Shown here in pieces: positions 34,619 through 43,991 of a stretch of 64,000 bases of DNA. The stretch's first letter is position 1; every line of letters starts with the position of its first letter. Source of the stretch: Paenibacillus sp. Its GTDB lineage: Bacteria; Bacillota; Bacilli; Paenibacillales; YIM-B00363. The stretch is taken from the NCBI RefSeq assembly GCF_035645195.1, contig NZ_DASQNA010000016.1:1-64000 (forward strand). Reading direction: 5' to 3'. The notes under the pieces were generated by a model, which was not told the origin of the DNA, ran no database searches, and saw only the letters and a list, made by a program, of their open reading frames with translations. Made by a program: the position numbers and the translations under genes.

Positions 34619-34712
34619 TGCAAAACCCTCCTTATGCCATACCCACATTGTTCTCCCGAAACCGGGAGGTCATGCGCGGCGGCGAGGAGGGTCTTTTAAA
34701 GAATACAGAATC

Positions 34713-35519
34713 TTATACGATTTTCCTGCGAATATAACCCGAGACGAGATCGATCGCGGTCACCATAACGATGATGCCGAGCAGAATGACGCCGACCCGG
34801 TCCCAATTTCGCGTCGTGAGCGCGAAGATGAGCGGCGTCCCGATGCCGCCCGCCCCGATGACCCCGAGGATCGTCGCCGAGCGGACGTTGATTTCGAACC
34901 GATACAGCGTGTAGTTCAGGAAGCCCGGCAGCACCTGCGGCACGATCGCGAACCACCAAATTTGCATCCGGTTCGCGCCCGACGCGACGAGCGTCTCGAT
35001 CGGACCGGCGTCGATGTTCTCGACCTCTTCCGAGAACAGCTTGCCCAGCATGCCGATCGAATGCAGGCCGAGCGCGAGCACGCCCGCGAACGCGCCCGGC
35101 CCCACGGCTTTGATGAACAGGATGGCCATGACGATCTCGGGGAACGTGCGGATGAGGCTCAACATGAACTTCCCGGACCCCGACCAGCTCTTCGATTTCC
35201 CCCGCCCCGCCGCCGCCCAGAACGCGAACGGAAGGCACAGCACGCAAGAGATGACCGTTCCCATGACGGCGATGGCGAGCGTGTCGAGCAATCCCCGCAG
35301 CAAATCTTCCCCGTCGGGCAAATACACGTAATCCCAATCCGGAGCGAACAAGCCGCTTACGATCGACCGCGTCACCTGGCCGGCCGTCTCTTTGACGCCG
35401 TCGAACGGGATGCCGGCGAACGCCCATATGTAAACGACCGCCAATGCGCCATAGATGGCGAAGCGGGCCGCCTTGTTCCGTTTCGGTTTCGGCACTTTCG
35501 TGTCCCAAGTTCGGCTCAT
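34713..35519 (-). CDS. phnE: Phosphonate-type ABC transporter permease (second)
   Basis: 268 residues, six or so helices, with the EAA-like loop IGMLGKLFSEEVENIDAGPIETLVASGA, characteristic of PhnE. It is the last gene of phnD-phnC-phnE-phnE and overlaps the first permease by 4 bases (ATGA). PhnE-PhnE heterodimers are common in Bacillota phosphonate/phosphite importers. RSATILGVIGAGGIGTPL matches its paralogue ([15 protein letters not shown]). Confidence 0.9.
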   Translation of the reverse strand: MSRTWDTKVPKPKRNKAARFAIYGALAVVYIWAFAGIPFDGVKETAGQVTRSIVSGLFAPDWDYVYLPDGEDLLRGLLDTLAIAVMGTVISCVLCLPFAFWAAAGRGKSKSWSGSGKFMLSLIRTFPEIVMAILFIKAVGPGAFAGVLALGLHSIGMLGKLFSEEVENIDAGPIETLVASGANRMQIWWFAIVPQVLPGFLNYTLYRFEINVRSATILGVIGAGGIGTPLIFALTTRNWDRVGVILLGIIVMVTAIDLVSGYIRRKIV

Positions 35520-36304
35520 AGCAACTTCTCCCGCAGCCTCATGCTGATGTAGTCGATCGCCAGCACGACCGCCAGCGTGAATAGGATGATGGAATTCGTT
35601 TTATCGTACTCCAGAAAACCGAGCGTCACTTCGAAGTAATGGCCGATGCCGCCCGCTCCGACCAAGCCCAAAATCGCGGCTGCGCGGACATTGATCTCGA
35701 ACGTATACAGCACGTAAGAGGCAAATTGCGCGCTCACCTGCGGCACGACGCCGAAAGCGATCCACTGCGGCCGGTTCGCGCCGACGGCCGTCATCGCCTC
35801 GAGCGGCCCCTTGTCGATCGTCTCGATCGTCTCGTACGTCAGCTTGGCGATCAGCCCGGCCGAGAAGACGGCGAGCGCCAGCATCCCCGGCAGCGCGCCG
35901 AGGCCGAAGACGGCGACGAACAGCGACGCCAGCAGCAGATCCGGCACGGTGCGGATCAAGTTGAGCGCGAATCGGGCCGGAACGTTGAGCCACGGGGACG
36001 GCGCGATGTTGCGGGCCGACGCCAGCGCGATCGGCACGGCGGCGACGGCGCCCAGCGTCGTGCCTACGATCGCCATTCGGATCGTCTCGAGCATCGCCGG
36101 CGCGATGTTGTCGAAATAGTTCCAGCGCGGGGGGAACATCTCGACCAGCAAATCGAGCATGTTCGGCGCTCCCGCCCACAGCTCCGCGAAGGTGAATTCC
36201 GTCTTCGCCGCGCTTCCCCAGACGAGGAGCAGGACGAGCGCCGCCGTGAGGTAATGCTTCGTTCGGCTCGGCGGCGGCGGCCGATGCGCTGCGCGGTCCT
36301 TCAT
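35516..36304 (-). CDS. phnE: Phosphonate-type ABC transporter permease (first)
   Basis: 262 residues, about six helices, EAA-type loop [27 protein letters not shown] and [18 protein letters not shown]. It overlaps phnC by 4 bases upstream and the second permease by 4 bases downstream, so the whole set is translationally coupled. It forms the membrane channel with its paralogue. Confidence 0.9.
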   Translation of the reverse strand: MKDRAAHRPPPPSRTKHYLTAALVLLLVWGSAAKTEFTFAELWAGAPNMLDLLVEMFPPRWNYFDNIAPAMLETIRMAIVGTTLGAVAAVPIALASARNIAPSPWLNVPARFALNLIRTVPDLLLASLFVAVFGLGALPGMLALAVFSAGLIAKLTYETIETIDKGPLEAMTAVGANRPQWIAFGVVPQVSAQFASYVLYTFEINVRAAAILGLVGAGGIGHYFEVTLGFLEYDKTNSIILFTLAVVLAIDYISMRLREKLL

Positions 36305-37074
36305 CGTCCGGCATCCTCCGCTCCGTCGTCCGACCTTAGCGTGCTGCCGTAAATCTCCATAAACTTCTCGTCCGTCGCCTCCGCCGTCGGCCCGTCGAAC
36401 ACGATCTCGCCCGCGCGCAGCCCGACGATGCGGGTCGCGTACGCCCGGGCCAAATCGACGTCGTGCAGATTGACGATCGTCGTAATGCCGAGCTCCTGAT
36501 TGATGTTCTTCAGATCGTCCATCACCTGCCGGGTTGTCAGCGGATCGAGCGACGCCACCGGCTCGTCGGCGAGGATGATCTTCGCTTCCTGCGCCAGCAC
36601 CCTCGCGATCGCGACCCGCTGCTGTTGGCCCCCGGAGAGCTCGTCCGCACGGTTGTAAGCCTTCTCGACGATGTTCACCCGCTCGAGCGCCCGGAACGCG
36701 AGATCGACGTCTTTCTCGGGAAACAGCCCCAAAATCGTTCGCAGCGTGGAATGGTAGCCGACGCGGCCCGCCAGCACGTTGCGCAGCACGGAGGAGCGCT
36801 TGACGAGGTTGAAGCTTTGGAAAATCATGCCGATGTCGCGGCGGATGCGCCGCAGCTGGGCGCCTTTCGCCCGGGTGATGGACTGCCCGTCGACGAGAAT
36901 GTCGCCGGACGTAATTTCGTGAAGCCGGTTGATGGAGCGGAGCAGCGTCGATTTGCCGGCGCCCGACAAGCCGACGATCGCGACGAACTCGCCCTTCTCG
37001 AACGTCAAATCGATGTTATTGAGCCCTTTCGTGCCGTTGCCGTATACTTTCGTCACGCCTTGCAGTTGAATCAT
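36301..37074 (-). CDS. phnC: Phosphonate ABC transporter ATP-binding protein
   Basis: 257 residues. Walker [10 protein letters not shown], signature [15 protein letters not shown], Walker [13 protein letters not shown] and switch His in [30 protein letters not shown] is the PhnC-specific Q-loop segment. ATG 37074 was chosen as the start of the conserved domain ([11 protein letters not shown]); a GAGGGG lies upstream at a long spacing. A hairpin separates it from phnD. Confidence 0.93.
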   Translation of the reverse strand: MIQLQGVTKVYGNGTKGLNNIDLTFEKGEFVAIVGLSGAGKSTLLRSINRLHEITSGDILVDGQSITRAKGAQLRRIRRDIGMIFQSFNLVKRSSVLRNVLAGRVGYHSTLRTILGLFPEKDVDLAFRALERVNIVEKAYNRADELSGGQQQRVAIARVLAQEAKIILADEPVASLDPLTTRQVMDDLKNINQELGITTIVNLHDVDLARAYATRIVGLRAGEIVFDGPTAEATDEKFMEIYGSTLRSDDGAEDAGR

Positions 37075-37117
37075 GCGTGCGTCTTTCCCCTCTTCGGCGA
37101 TTTTCCCCACAAATAAG

Positions 37118-37154
37118 CCAGCCAGCCCAAGCGTGGAGCGGCTTGGCTGGCTGG
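37118..37154 (-). terminator. Intra-operon hairpin between phnD and phnC
   Basis: CCAGCCAGCC (37118-37127) pairs with GGCTGGCTGG (37145-37154), extended by AAGC/GCTT. On the minus strand only TTATTTG follows, so it is a leaky terminator or 3'-end stabiliser giving more PhnD than transporter. Confidence 0.6.
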
Positions 37155-37171
37155 ACGCGCGTTCTCGTCGA

Positions 37172-38113
37172 TTATTCCGTCTTGACCTTCTCCCCGTACT
37201 CGCGCACGATGTCGAACACGCTGTCTTCGGAAACGACGTAGCCTTCATGCGAATAGATTTCCTTGATGATCGCATGGCCTTCTTCGTCTTTGCCGATATC
37301 GATGAACGCGTCTTGAATTTTCTTCACCCATTCCTCATCCATGTCCGACCGGACGGAGACCGTATCGTTCGGAATCGGCTCCGTGAACGTCAGCACGCGC
37401 GTGTCTTCGAAGACCGTCGGGTAATCGTTCTTGACGATGTTCCGGGCGTCTTGGAAAATCGCCGCCGCGTCTACGTCGCCGTTCAGGACGGCGAGGACGG
37501 CTTGGTCGTGGCCCTTCAGCGTGACGCTTTCCACGTCCTGCAGCGGGTCGACGCCTTCTTCCAGCAGCTTGCCTGCCGGCCATACGTAGCCTGCGGAAGA
37601 CGTGACGTTTTGGTAGCCCATCTTCTTGCCTTTCAGGTCCGCGACGCTTTGAATGTCGGAATCCTTCTTGACGATGATCATCGCTTTGTAGAAATCGACG
37701 AGGTCCTCCGTCGGCGCGCCCGTATCGTCTTGGACGCCGAAGCGCTGCGCCTGCAGGATGACTTCCGCGGCGCCCTTCTCCTTCGCGAGCACGTAAGCCG
37801 TCGGCGGCAGGAAGCCGACGTCGACTTGCTTCGAAGCCATGGCCTCGATGATCGTGTTGTAGTCGGTGGAGACGCTCACTTCGACCGGAATGCCGAGGCG
37901 TTCGCCGAGCAGTTCCTCGAGCGGCTTCGCTTTCGCTTCGAGCGTGTCCGCGTTCTGGGACGGGACGAATTGGACGGTCAGCTTCTCCGGCGCGTAGCCG
38001 GCTGCAGCCGCGCCGCCGTTCTCCGCGTCCGTTGCGGCGTTGCTGGCGCAGCCGACGGCGAGACCCGCGACGACGGCGAGCGGCAGCATCATTTTTGCGA
38101 TGTTACGGTACAT
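37172..38113 (-). CDS. phnD: Phosphate/phosphite/phosphonate ABC transporter substrate-binding lipoprotein
   Basis: 313 residues. Lipoprotein signal with lipobox LAVGC (Cys at about 22). The mature part has [39 protein letters not shown] and the PhnD-specific [13 protein letters not shown] with the ligand-binding Ser-Ser. Ligand could be alkyl-phosphonate, phosphite or hypophosphite; no C-P lyase or ptx gene lies in the window to decide. First gene of phnDCEE. A PhoP-box-like triple repeat lies 80-108 bases upstream. Confidence 0.92.
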   Translation of the reverse strand: MYRNIAKMMLPLAVVAGLAVGCASNAATDAENGGAAAAGYAPEKLTVQFVPSQNADTLEAKAKPLEELLGERLGIPVEVSVSTDYNTIIEAMASKQVDVGFLPPTAYVLAKEKGAAEVILQAQRFGVQDDTGAPTEDLVDFYKAMIIVKKDSDIQSVADLKGKKMGYQNVTSSAGYVWPAGKLLEEGVDPLQDVESVTLKGHDQAVLAVLNGDVDAAAIFQDARNIVKNDYPTVFEDTRVLTFTEPIPNDTVSVRSDMDEEWVKKIQDAFIDIGKDEEGHAIIKEIYSHEGYVVSEDSVFDIVREYGEKVKTE

Positions 38114-38193
38114 TCGGTTTCTCTCTCCCTGGATTTGTTTTTTTTCCACGTTAGACAAGGTATCACATTTAGTTGGGACAAGTTCCCAATGTT

Positions 38194-38221
38194 TGTAAAA
38201 CCGGGATGAAGGTTTTGTAAA
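38194..38221 (-). promoter_or_regulatory. Candidate PhoP box between phnD and the metallophosphatase
   Basis: On the minus strand TTTACA (38216-38221), TTCATC (38205-38210) and TTTACA (38194-38199) are each 11 bp apart, matching the TT(A/C/T)ACA repeats with 5-base spacers bound by PhoP dimers in Bacillus. It could serve phnD and, divergently, the gene at 38301. Confidence 0.55.
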
Positions 38222-38300
38222 TCCCCTGGCGGCGTTCCCGTTTTGGTATATGCTTCTATTTGGCGAAACTTGGAATGGGAAATTAGAGGAGGAATGGCGA

Positions 38301-39932
38301 ATGGGAGCGGACGAGAATTCCCTTACGATAGACATTTTGGTCACCAGCGACCTTCACGGGCACTTGTTCCCGACCGATTACCGCAGTTCGGAGGAGCGCC
38401 CTTTCGGCTTGGGCAAGCTGGCGGCGCTGATCGAGCGGGAACGGAGGGGCGCAGAGGCAACGCTGTTGATCGATAACGGCGATTTGCTCCAAGGGTCGCC
38501 TCTCGCTTACTACTGCGCCAAGCTGGCCGGCGGCGGGGAGCATCCGTGCGTGGCGGCGCTGAACCGGCTGCGGTACGATGCGGCCGTAATCGGCAACCAC
38601 GAGTTCAATTACGGCCGCGCGCTGCTGGACCGCGCCGTCCGGGACGCGGCGTTCCCCTGGCTGTCGGCTAATACGGTCGACCTCGCGACGGGCGGGCCCG
38701 CGTTCGGGAAGCCGTATATCGTGAAGACGTTCCGCGGCGGCGTCAAGGCGGCAGTGCTCGGCGTTACGACGCATTATGTGCCGAACTGGGAGCAGCCGGA
38801 GCATATCGAAGGGCTCGAATTCCGGGACGCGCTGTCAGCGGTGAAGCAGTGGGCGGAGTACATTCGGCGGGAAGAACGGCCGGACGTCCTGATCGTCGCC
38901 TACCACGGCGGCTTCGAGCGCGATCTCGAAAGCGGGCGTCCGACGGAGCCGGACACCGGGGAAAATCAAGGCTATGCCATGCTGCTGGAAGCGGCGGGCA
39001 TCGACGTGCTGATTACGGGGCATCAGCACCGGTCGATCGCCGCGGTCGTTCGCGGCGTCGCCTGCGTGCAGCCAAGCTGCAACGGCCAAGCGCTCGGGAA
39101 GGTCAGCGTGACGCTGACGCGAAGGGACGGCGGCTGGACCGTTGCGCGCAAAGACGTTCGGCTGCTCGAGCCGAATGCGGAGACGCCGGCGGACGTAGAC
39201 GTGCTGTCCGTCGCGGACGAGCTGGAGCGGCGGACGCAAGCGTGGCTGGACCAGCCGCTCGGCGTCGTCGAGGGCGCCATGTCGATCGCGGATCCGATGG
39301 CGGCGCGGGCCGAGGAGCATCCGTTCATCGAGTTCGTCAACCGGGTGCAGATGGAGGCCGCGTCGGTCGACATTTCCTGCACTGCGCTGTTTGCGGACGA
39401 ATGCCGCGGCTTCGGCGAACAGGTGACGATGCGCGACATCTTGGGCAACTATATGTTCCCGAATACGCTCAAGGTGCTTCGGCTGTCCGGCCGGGACATC
39501 CGCGCCGCCTTGGAACGCTCGGCGGCATATTTTACGGTCGGTGCGGACGGCCGGCTTTCCGTGCATCCGTCGTTCCTCGCTCCGAAGCCGCAGCATTACA
39601 ACTACGATATGTGGGAAGGCATCGACTACCGCTTGGACGTCTCGAAGCCGGTCGGCGAGAGAGTCGTTATGCTGGAGCGCCATGGCCGGCCGATCGACCC
39701 GGATGCATCCTACGACGTGGTCATGAACAATTATCGCGCGGCCGGCGGCGGCGAGTACCCGATGTTCCGGGATAAACCGGTCGTGAAAGAGATCCCTTTC
39801 GACATGGTGGAGCTGCTGGCGAACGCCATCATGGAACGGCGCGTCGTGGTCGCGGCGTGCAATCGGAACTGGGCCGTCGTGTATGGAGCGTCCGCGAGCC
39901 CGCCCGTTCCCTGCGTCCAAACAAAACTTTAA
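38301..39932 (+). CDS. Bifunctional metallophosphatase/5'-nucleotidase, cytosolic type
   Basis: 543 residues. The metallophosphoesterase domain has DLHGHLFP, DNGDLLQG, GNHEFNYG and GHQH (the two-metal site); the C-terminal 5'-nucleotidase domain has YMFPNTLKVLRLSGRDI and a substrate-stacking NYRAAGGGEYP. Unlike secreted UshA/CpdB it has no signal peptide, as in YunD. ATG 38301 has GAGGAGG 9 bases upstream; an earlier in-frame ATG is rejected. Divergent from phnD, suggesting a joint role in phosphorus salvage. Confidence 0.92.
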   Translation: MGADENSLTIDILVTSDLHGHLFPTDYRSSEERPFGLGKLAALIERERRGAEATLLIDNGDLLQGSPLAYYCAKLAGGGEHPCVAALNRLRYDAAVIGNHEFNYGRALLDRAVRDAAFPWLSANTVDLATGGPAFGKPYIVKTFRGGVKAAVLGVTTHYVPNWEQPEHIEGLEFRDALSAVKQWAEYIRREERPDVLIVAYHGGFERDLESGRPTEPDTGENQGYAMLLEAAGIDVLITGHQHRSIAAVVRGVACVQPSCNGQALGKVSVTLTRRDGGWTVARKDVRLLEPNAETPADVDVLSVADELERRTQAWLDQPLGVVEGAMSIADPMAARAEEHPFIEFVNRVQMEAASVDISCTALFADECRGFGEQVTMRDILGNYMFPNTLKVLRLSGRDIRAALERSAAYFTVGADGRLSVHPSFLAPKPQHYNYDMWEGIDYRLDVSKPVGERVVMLERHGRPIDPDASYDVVMNNYRAAGGGEYPMFRDKPVVKEIPFDMVELLANAIMERRVVVAACNRNWAVVYGASASPPVPCVQTKL

Positions 39933-39996
39933 CACCGCGGAAAAAATTCCCTCTGTATAATGGGAGCTGTAAATTTACCCATGCAGAGGAGGAATC

Positions 39997-42120
39997 ATGA
40001 TGTTGTTTCGAAAAGGCATGCTCGCGCGTGCCGGCAGAGCGGCGCTCGCCGTTCTGTTGTCCGTCGCCGCCGCCGCGGGGCTCGCGGGACAAGCCGTTCC
40101 GGCGTTCGCCGAAGGGCCGGAAGATCCGGCCCCGGTGCTGCTCCCGGTCGGAACGGCGAACGGCAAGAAGGTGCTGTTCGACAATACGCACGGCCAGACG
40201 GCCGGCGCGGCGGATTGGGTCATCGACGGCGCCTTCTCCGATTTCGGGAACGCGCTCGCGGCCGAAGGGTATTACGTCGCCGAGCTGCGGAAGTCGACGC
40301 CGATCGCGCTGAGCGATCTGTCGGACTACGACGTCTTCGTCATTCCGGAGGCGAACGTACCGTACAAAGCCAGCGAACAGGCGGCCCTGCTGCAGTACGT
40401 GCAGGACGGCGGAAGCATCTTCTTCATCTCCGATCACTACAACGCAGACCGCAACAAAAACCGTTGGGATTCTTCGGAAGCGTTCAACGGTTACCGCCGC
40501 GGCGCATGGACCGACCCGACGAAAGGCATGAGCGCGGAGGAAGCCGGCTCCGACGCCATGCAGGACGTCGTCAGCTCGGATTGGCTCGGGCAAAACTTCG
40601 GCGTCCGCTTCCGGTACAACGCGCTGAATCACGTGACGGCCAACATCATCGTCGAGCCGTCCCAGTCGTTCGGCATCACGAGCGGCGTCTCCGCCGTCGC
40701 CATGCACGCAGGCTCGACGCTCGCCATTATGGATCCCGAGAAGGCGAAAGGCATCGTGTACGTGCCGACGAACCCGGAGCCTTGGCCGCACGCGGTCGAT
40801 CAAGGCGTGTACGAGAACGGCGGCATCGACGAGGGCCCGTATGCGGCCATCGCGAAGGTCGGGCTCGGCAAAGCCGCGTTCATCGGCGACTCGTCGCCGG
40901 TCGAGGATGCCACCGAGAAATATGTCCGCGAAGATACCGGCGGCGGCAAAACGACGTACGACGGATTCCTCGAGCTCGACGACGCCGAGCTGCTCGTCAA
41001 CATCGTCAACTGGCTCGCGCAGCAGGAAAATTATACAAAGCTGTCCGAGGTGCCGGGTTTGCAGTTAGACCAGCCGACGTCGCTCCTACCTATGGAGGAT
41101 CCGGCGGCGTCCACCGAGCCGGAGCCGGAACCTTGGGCGGCGCCGCCGGCCGGCTACAAATGGTGGGATCGCTGTACGTTCAAGGCCGGCTCTTACGGCT
41201 ATAAGTCTTGCGGCGGGGGCGGGGGCGGCGGTACGCCGACGGGCGGCCTCTTCATCTCCGAATACGTCGAAGGCGGCAGCTACAACAAAGCGATCGAAAT
41301 TTACAACGGCACCGGCGCGTCCATCGACCTGTCCGGGTACGCGATCGCCCAATCCAACAGCGCGTCCGACATCGCGCTCAGCGGCACGGTAGCCGCCGGT
41401 GACGTATTCGTGCTGGCGCATGCGTCGGCGTCGTCCGCGATTTTGCATGTCGCCGACCAAACGTCTTCGGCCATCGTGTTCAACGGCGACGACGCGGTCA
41501 CGCTCAAGCAAGGCGGGACGATGCTCGACGTCGTCGGCGCGGCGGGCGCGTCGTTCGGCGCCAACAAGACGCTCGTCCGGAACGCCGACGTCGCGTCCGG
41601 CACGACCGTATACGACGCGGCGCAATGGACGGCGCACCCGCAGGACACGTTCTCGTACTTGGGATCGCATACCGTCGCCTCGACGCCGGCGCTCGCCGAA
41701 ACCTACGAAACCGGGTCCAAGGGCGCCTACGCCGACGGCAGCGTCGCGCTTTCGTCCGGCACGTGGTGGTTCGCGAACGCCTTGATCGGCAACCTGAGCA
41801 GCGATAAGAAAACCGGCGCGCAAGCCGCCCGGATTCGCGCCGCGGGCAGCATCGCCATGAGCTTCGACGTCTCCTCGGCGTCGACCGTCTCGCTTTCGGT
41901 CGCGAACTTCGGCAGCGACACCGGCGCGACGTGGAAGCTGCAGAAGTCGACGAACGGCGGCTCGAGCTGGACCGACGTCACGTCCGCCGCCTCCGCGACG
42001 TCCTCGCTGGTCAGGCACACGATCGCGGTGAACGAGACGGCGCCGGTGCGCTTCCGCATCGTCGCGGGCGGCACGTCCGGCCAACGCATCAACGTAGACG
42101 ACTTCGAAATTTATCAATAA
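39997..42120 (+). CDS. Secreted protein: GAT-like domain, Gly-rich linker, lamin-tail domain
   Basis: 707 residues. Sec signal (1-38, cleavage after AFA). Residues about 50-350 form a class-I glutamine-amidotransferase-like/DUF4350-type fold (VLFDNTHGQTAGAADWVIDG, DVFVIPEANVPY, GGSIFFISDHYN). An aromatic motif YKWWDRCTFK and a run of seven Gly lead to a lamin-tail domain (about 408-550: LFISEYVEGGSYNKAIEIYN), then a beta-rich C-terminal domain (RINVDDFEIYQ). Lamin-tail domains occur in secreted nucleases and phosphoesterases, but no nuclease motif is seen. AGAGGAGG precedes the ATG; ATG 40000 is equally possible. Exported, unknown role. Confidence 0.8.
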   Translation: MMLFRKGMLARAGRAALAVLLSVAAAAGLAGQAVPAFAEGPEDPAPVLLPVGTANGKKVLFDNTHGQTAGAADWVIDGAFSDFGNALAAEGYYVAELRKSTPIALSDLSDYDVFVIPEANVPYKASEQAALLQYVQDGGSIFFISDHYNADRNKNRWDSSEAFNGYRRGAWTDPTKGMSAEEAGSDAMQDVVSSDWLGQNFGVRFRYNALNHVTANIIVEPSQSFGITSGVSAVAMHAGSTLAIMDPEKAKGIVYVPTNPEPWPHAVDQGVYENGGIDEGPYAAIAKVGLGKAAFIGDSSPVEDATEKYVREDTGGGKTTYDGFLELDDAELLVNIVNWLAQQENYTKLSEVPGLQLDQPTSLLPMEDPAASTEPEPEPWAAPPAGYKWWDRCTFKAGSYGYKSCGGGGGGGTPTGGLFISEYVEGGSYNKAIEIYNGTGASIDLSGYAIAQSNSASDIALSGTVAAGDVFVLAHASASSAILHVADQTSSAIVFNGDDAVTLKQGGTMLDVVGAAGASFGANKTLVRNADVASGTTVYDAAQWTAHPQDTFSYLGSHTVASTPALAETYETGSKGAYADGSVALSSGTWWFANALIGNLSSDKKTGAQAARIRAAGSIAMSFDVSSASTVSLSVANFGSDTGATWKLQKSTNGGSSWTDVTSAASATSSLVRHTIAVNETAPVRFRIVAGGTSGQRINVDDFEIYQ

Positions 42121-42123
42121 GAT

Positions 42124-42162
42124 GAAAAGCGGGAGCGCCGCGATCGGCGCCCCCGCTTTTTT
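42124..42162. terminator. Rho-independent terminator, bidirectional
   Basis: AAAAGCGGG-A-GCGCCG-CGAT-CGGCGC-C-CCCGCTTTTTT, a long near-perfect stem between convergent genes. Confidence 0.92.
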
Positions 42163-43217
42163 CATTTTTTCACGCTGTTTAACAGCTCCATCATCAGCCG
42201 GTACGGCAAGCTCGGCTGCGCGACCTGATTGACCGTCCCGGCGAAATAAACGTCCTTCGCGGGGCAGTAGTACGCGAAGGCGCCGGACAGCCCGGAATGC
42301 CCGATCAGCTCGGGAAACAGACGAAACATCGTAAAGACGCGAGGCATCTGAAATTTCGCGACGCCTACGCCGTATTGCAGCGGGAAAAAGATGCGGTTCC
42401 ATGCGTACAGCGACGGCAGCGCCGATTTCGCAAACAGCCTTCCCTCGAAGAACCCCCGCAAGAACGCCATCAATTCGTCCGCGGTCGACACGATGCCGCC
42501 GTCCGGACCGAAGGACGCCATCGCCTGCGGAACATGCAGCGGTGCGTCGTTGCAATACAGCGGCACGTCCGGATCGTCTCCGTCGTTACGGAACAGATAG
42601 GTGTTCTCTAGCCCGAGCGGTTCGTAGACGTACGAGCGGAACGCCTCTTCGACGGTGCCGCCTGTCGCATGCTCGATGATCTTCCCCAGGAGCTGATAGT
42701 TCGTGTCGGAATAATGTGCCTTCCCCGGGGTCCCGGGGGCAAAATGCGGCTTCAACCGTTTGGCGTCTTCGACCGCCTGCTCGAACGTCCACGCCCGGTC
42801 GCGTCCCGCCTGGATGTGCTGCAGCAAGCTCTTCCCGTCGTCGCGTGCAGCTTGGAAATAATCGGGCAGCCCCGACGTATGCGCCATCAGCTGCCGAATC
42901 GTCAGCTTGAACGATTCGTCCTTCCCGTTGTACCGATGAATCCCTTCGAGCGCGCCGCGGTCGACGTAATCCGCCGCCGGATCGTCCAGCCGCAGCCGGC
43001 CCAGCTCCTGCAGCTTCAACAACGACGCCGTCACGTACAGCTTGGTGGCGCTGGCGATGAAGAAGCGGCTGTTCCGCTCGACGCCGCCCGCCGCCCCGCA
43101 CCACGAAAGCGAACCGTCGCCGGATTCGACTCTGGCAACCGCGCCGATAATCAGTTTGTGGGCCGTCGCTTTTCGGAACGCCCGCTCCAATCTCTGCTCC
43201 GTAGGCCGTTCGGCCAT
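42162..43217 (-). CDS. Serine beta-lactamase-like hydrolase (class C/esterase family)
   Basis: 351 residues. The Ser-x-x-Lys box is SATK (FFIASATKLYVTA), the Tyr motif YSDTNYQLLG and the third motif HSGLSGAF. No signal peptide is visible, so it is likely a cytoplasmic esterase, peptidase or amidase of this fold rather than a true beta-lactamase. ATG 43217 has AAGGAGGG; an upstream in-frame extension is rejected. Monocistronic, sharing the terminator at 42124. Confidence 0.88.
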   Translation of the reverse strand: MAERPTEQRLERAFRKATAHKLIIGAVARVESGDGSLSWCGAAGGVERNSRFFIASATKLYVTASLLKLQELGRLRLDDPAADYVDRGALEGIHRYNGKDESFKLTIRQLMAHTSGLPDYFQAARDDGKSLLQHIQAGRDRAWTFEQAVEDAKRLKPHFAPGTPGKAHYSDTNYQLLGKIIEHATGGTVEEAFRSYVYEPLGLENTYLFRNDGDDPDVPLYCNDAPLHVPQAMASFGPDGGIVSTADELMAFLRGFFEGRLFAKSALPSLYAWNRIFFPLQYGVGVAKFQMPRVFTMFRLFPELIGHSGLSGAFAYYCPAKDVYFAGTVNQVAQPSLPYRLMMELLNSVKK

Positions 43218-43301
43218 ACCCGCGTCCCTCCTTGCTCTCGCCCGTTCTGATCCTAGCGCTAATCTTACTTCCGCGGGCCGCGTTTGCAAGTGAAGTTTTC
43301 G

Positions 43302-43991
43302 TTAATCGCCGATGCCGGTGTCTCCGACGTAATGCGCGAACAACGTTTCCACCGGCTTGAAATATAAGTATCCGTCGTCCTCCCACGGCTGGAAATGCAG
43401 GTCCATCCGCGAGTCGGTCCAAGGATCCGGCGTCCCCTTCGTCCGCAGACGGCCCGGCACGACGGGCGGCTCGACCGTTTTCGGAAACTCCTGATATCCG
43501 AACAGCAAATTTTCGTGCATGGCGATGATTTCGTACTTATCGCCGTGGAACGCCCGTTCCTCTTGCAGCTGATAATGGTAGTAAATATAGCTTGCGGCCA
43601 TTTCGGGCAACAGATGCGCGACCCGGCCGCCGCGCCGCTCGACGGGCTGCTTGCGCAGCCAATGCTCGTAGCTCGCCGGTTCGTTGAAATGAAAGACGTC
43701 GATCATCTCGATCCAATACCGCGGCTCCTCCCGTCCCGGCCATTCCGCCAGAAACGGAGCAGCCTCGGCGGCGACCTCCTCGGGCGGCACGTCCCGCGTC
43801 ACGCATTCGTAGTAGAGAAACAGGTTGCTCTTCCATGCGAACGCGGCCGCCGTCATCAGCTCGCCGGACGAGACGAGCGCCCGCGCCGCCGCGCCGTCCC
43901 CCAGCGCCGCGCGGCCGGCGGCTTCGTTCCCTCGCGCCCACGCCGCGCGATATATTTTCCTCCGGATCATGACCCTCAGCTCCCTATTCAT
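43302..43991 (-). CDS. Unknown protein cotranslated with the STAND-LuxR regulator
   Basis: 229 residues, soluble. Recurring aromatic/acidic patterns (NLFLYYECVTRDVPPEEV, EEPRYWIEMIDVFHFNEP, FQPWEDDGYLYFKPVETLF) suggest an alpha/beta barrel related to mutarotase or monooxygenase-like dimeric folds, but no family is certain. Its ATG lies inside the end of the LuxR gene (8-base overlap), so the two products are made together; MIRRK at 43970 is an alternative start. It is a plausible effector or enzyme partner of that regulator. Confidence 0.7.
   Translation of the reverse strand: MNRELRVMIRRKIYRAAWARGNEAAGRAALGDGAAARALVSSGELMTAAAFAWKSNLFLYYECVTRDVPPEEVAAEAAPFLAEWPGREEPRYWIEMIDVFHFNEPASYEHWLRKQPVERRGGRVAHLLPEMAASYIYYHYQLQEERAFHGDKYEIIAMHENLLFGYQEFPKTVEPPVVPGRLRTKGTPDPWTDSRMDLHFQPWEDDGYLYFKPVETLFAHYVGDTGIGD

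Noticed and set aside
34713-39932. C-P lyase (phn) pathway
   Set aside because: Only transport genes and a nucleotidase are present; no phnGHIJKLM-like gene in the window, so the substrate is left open.
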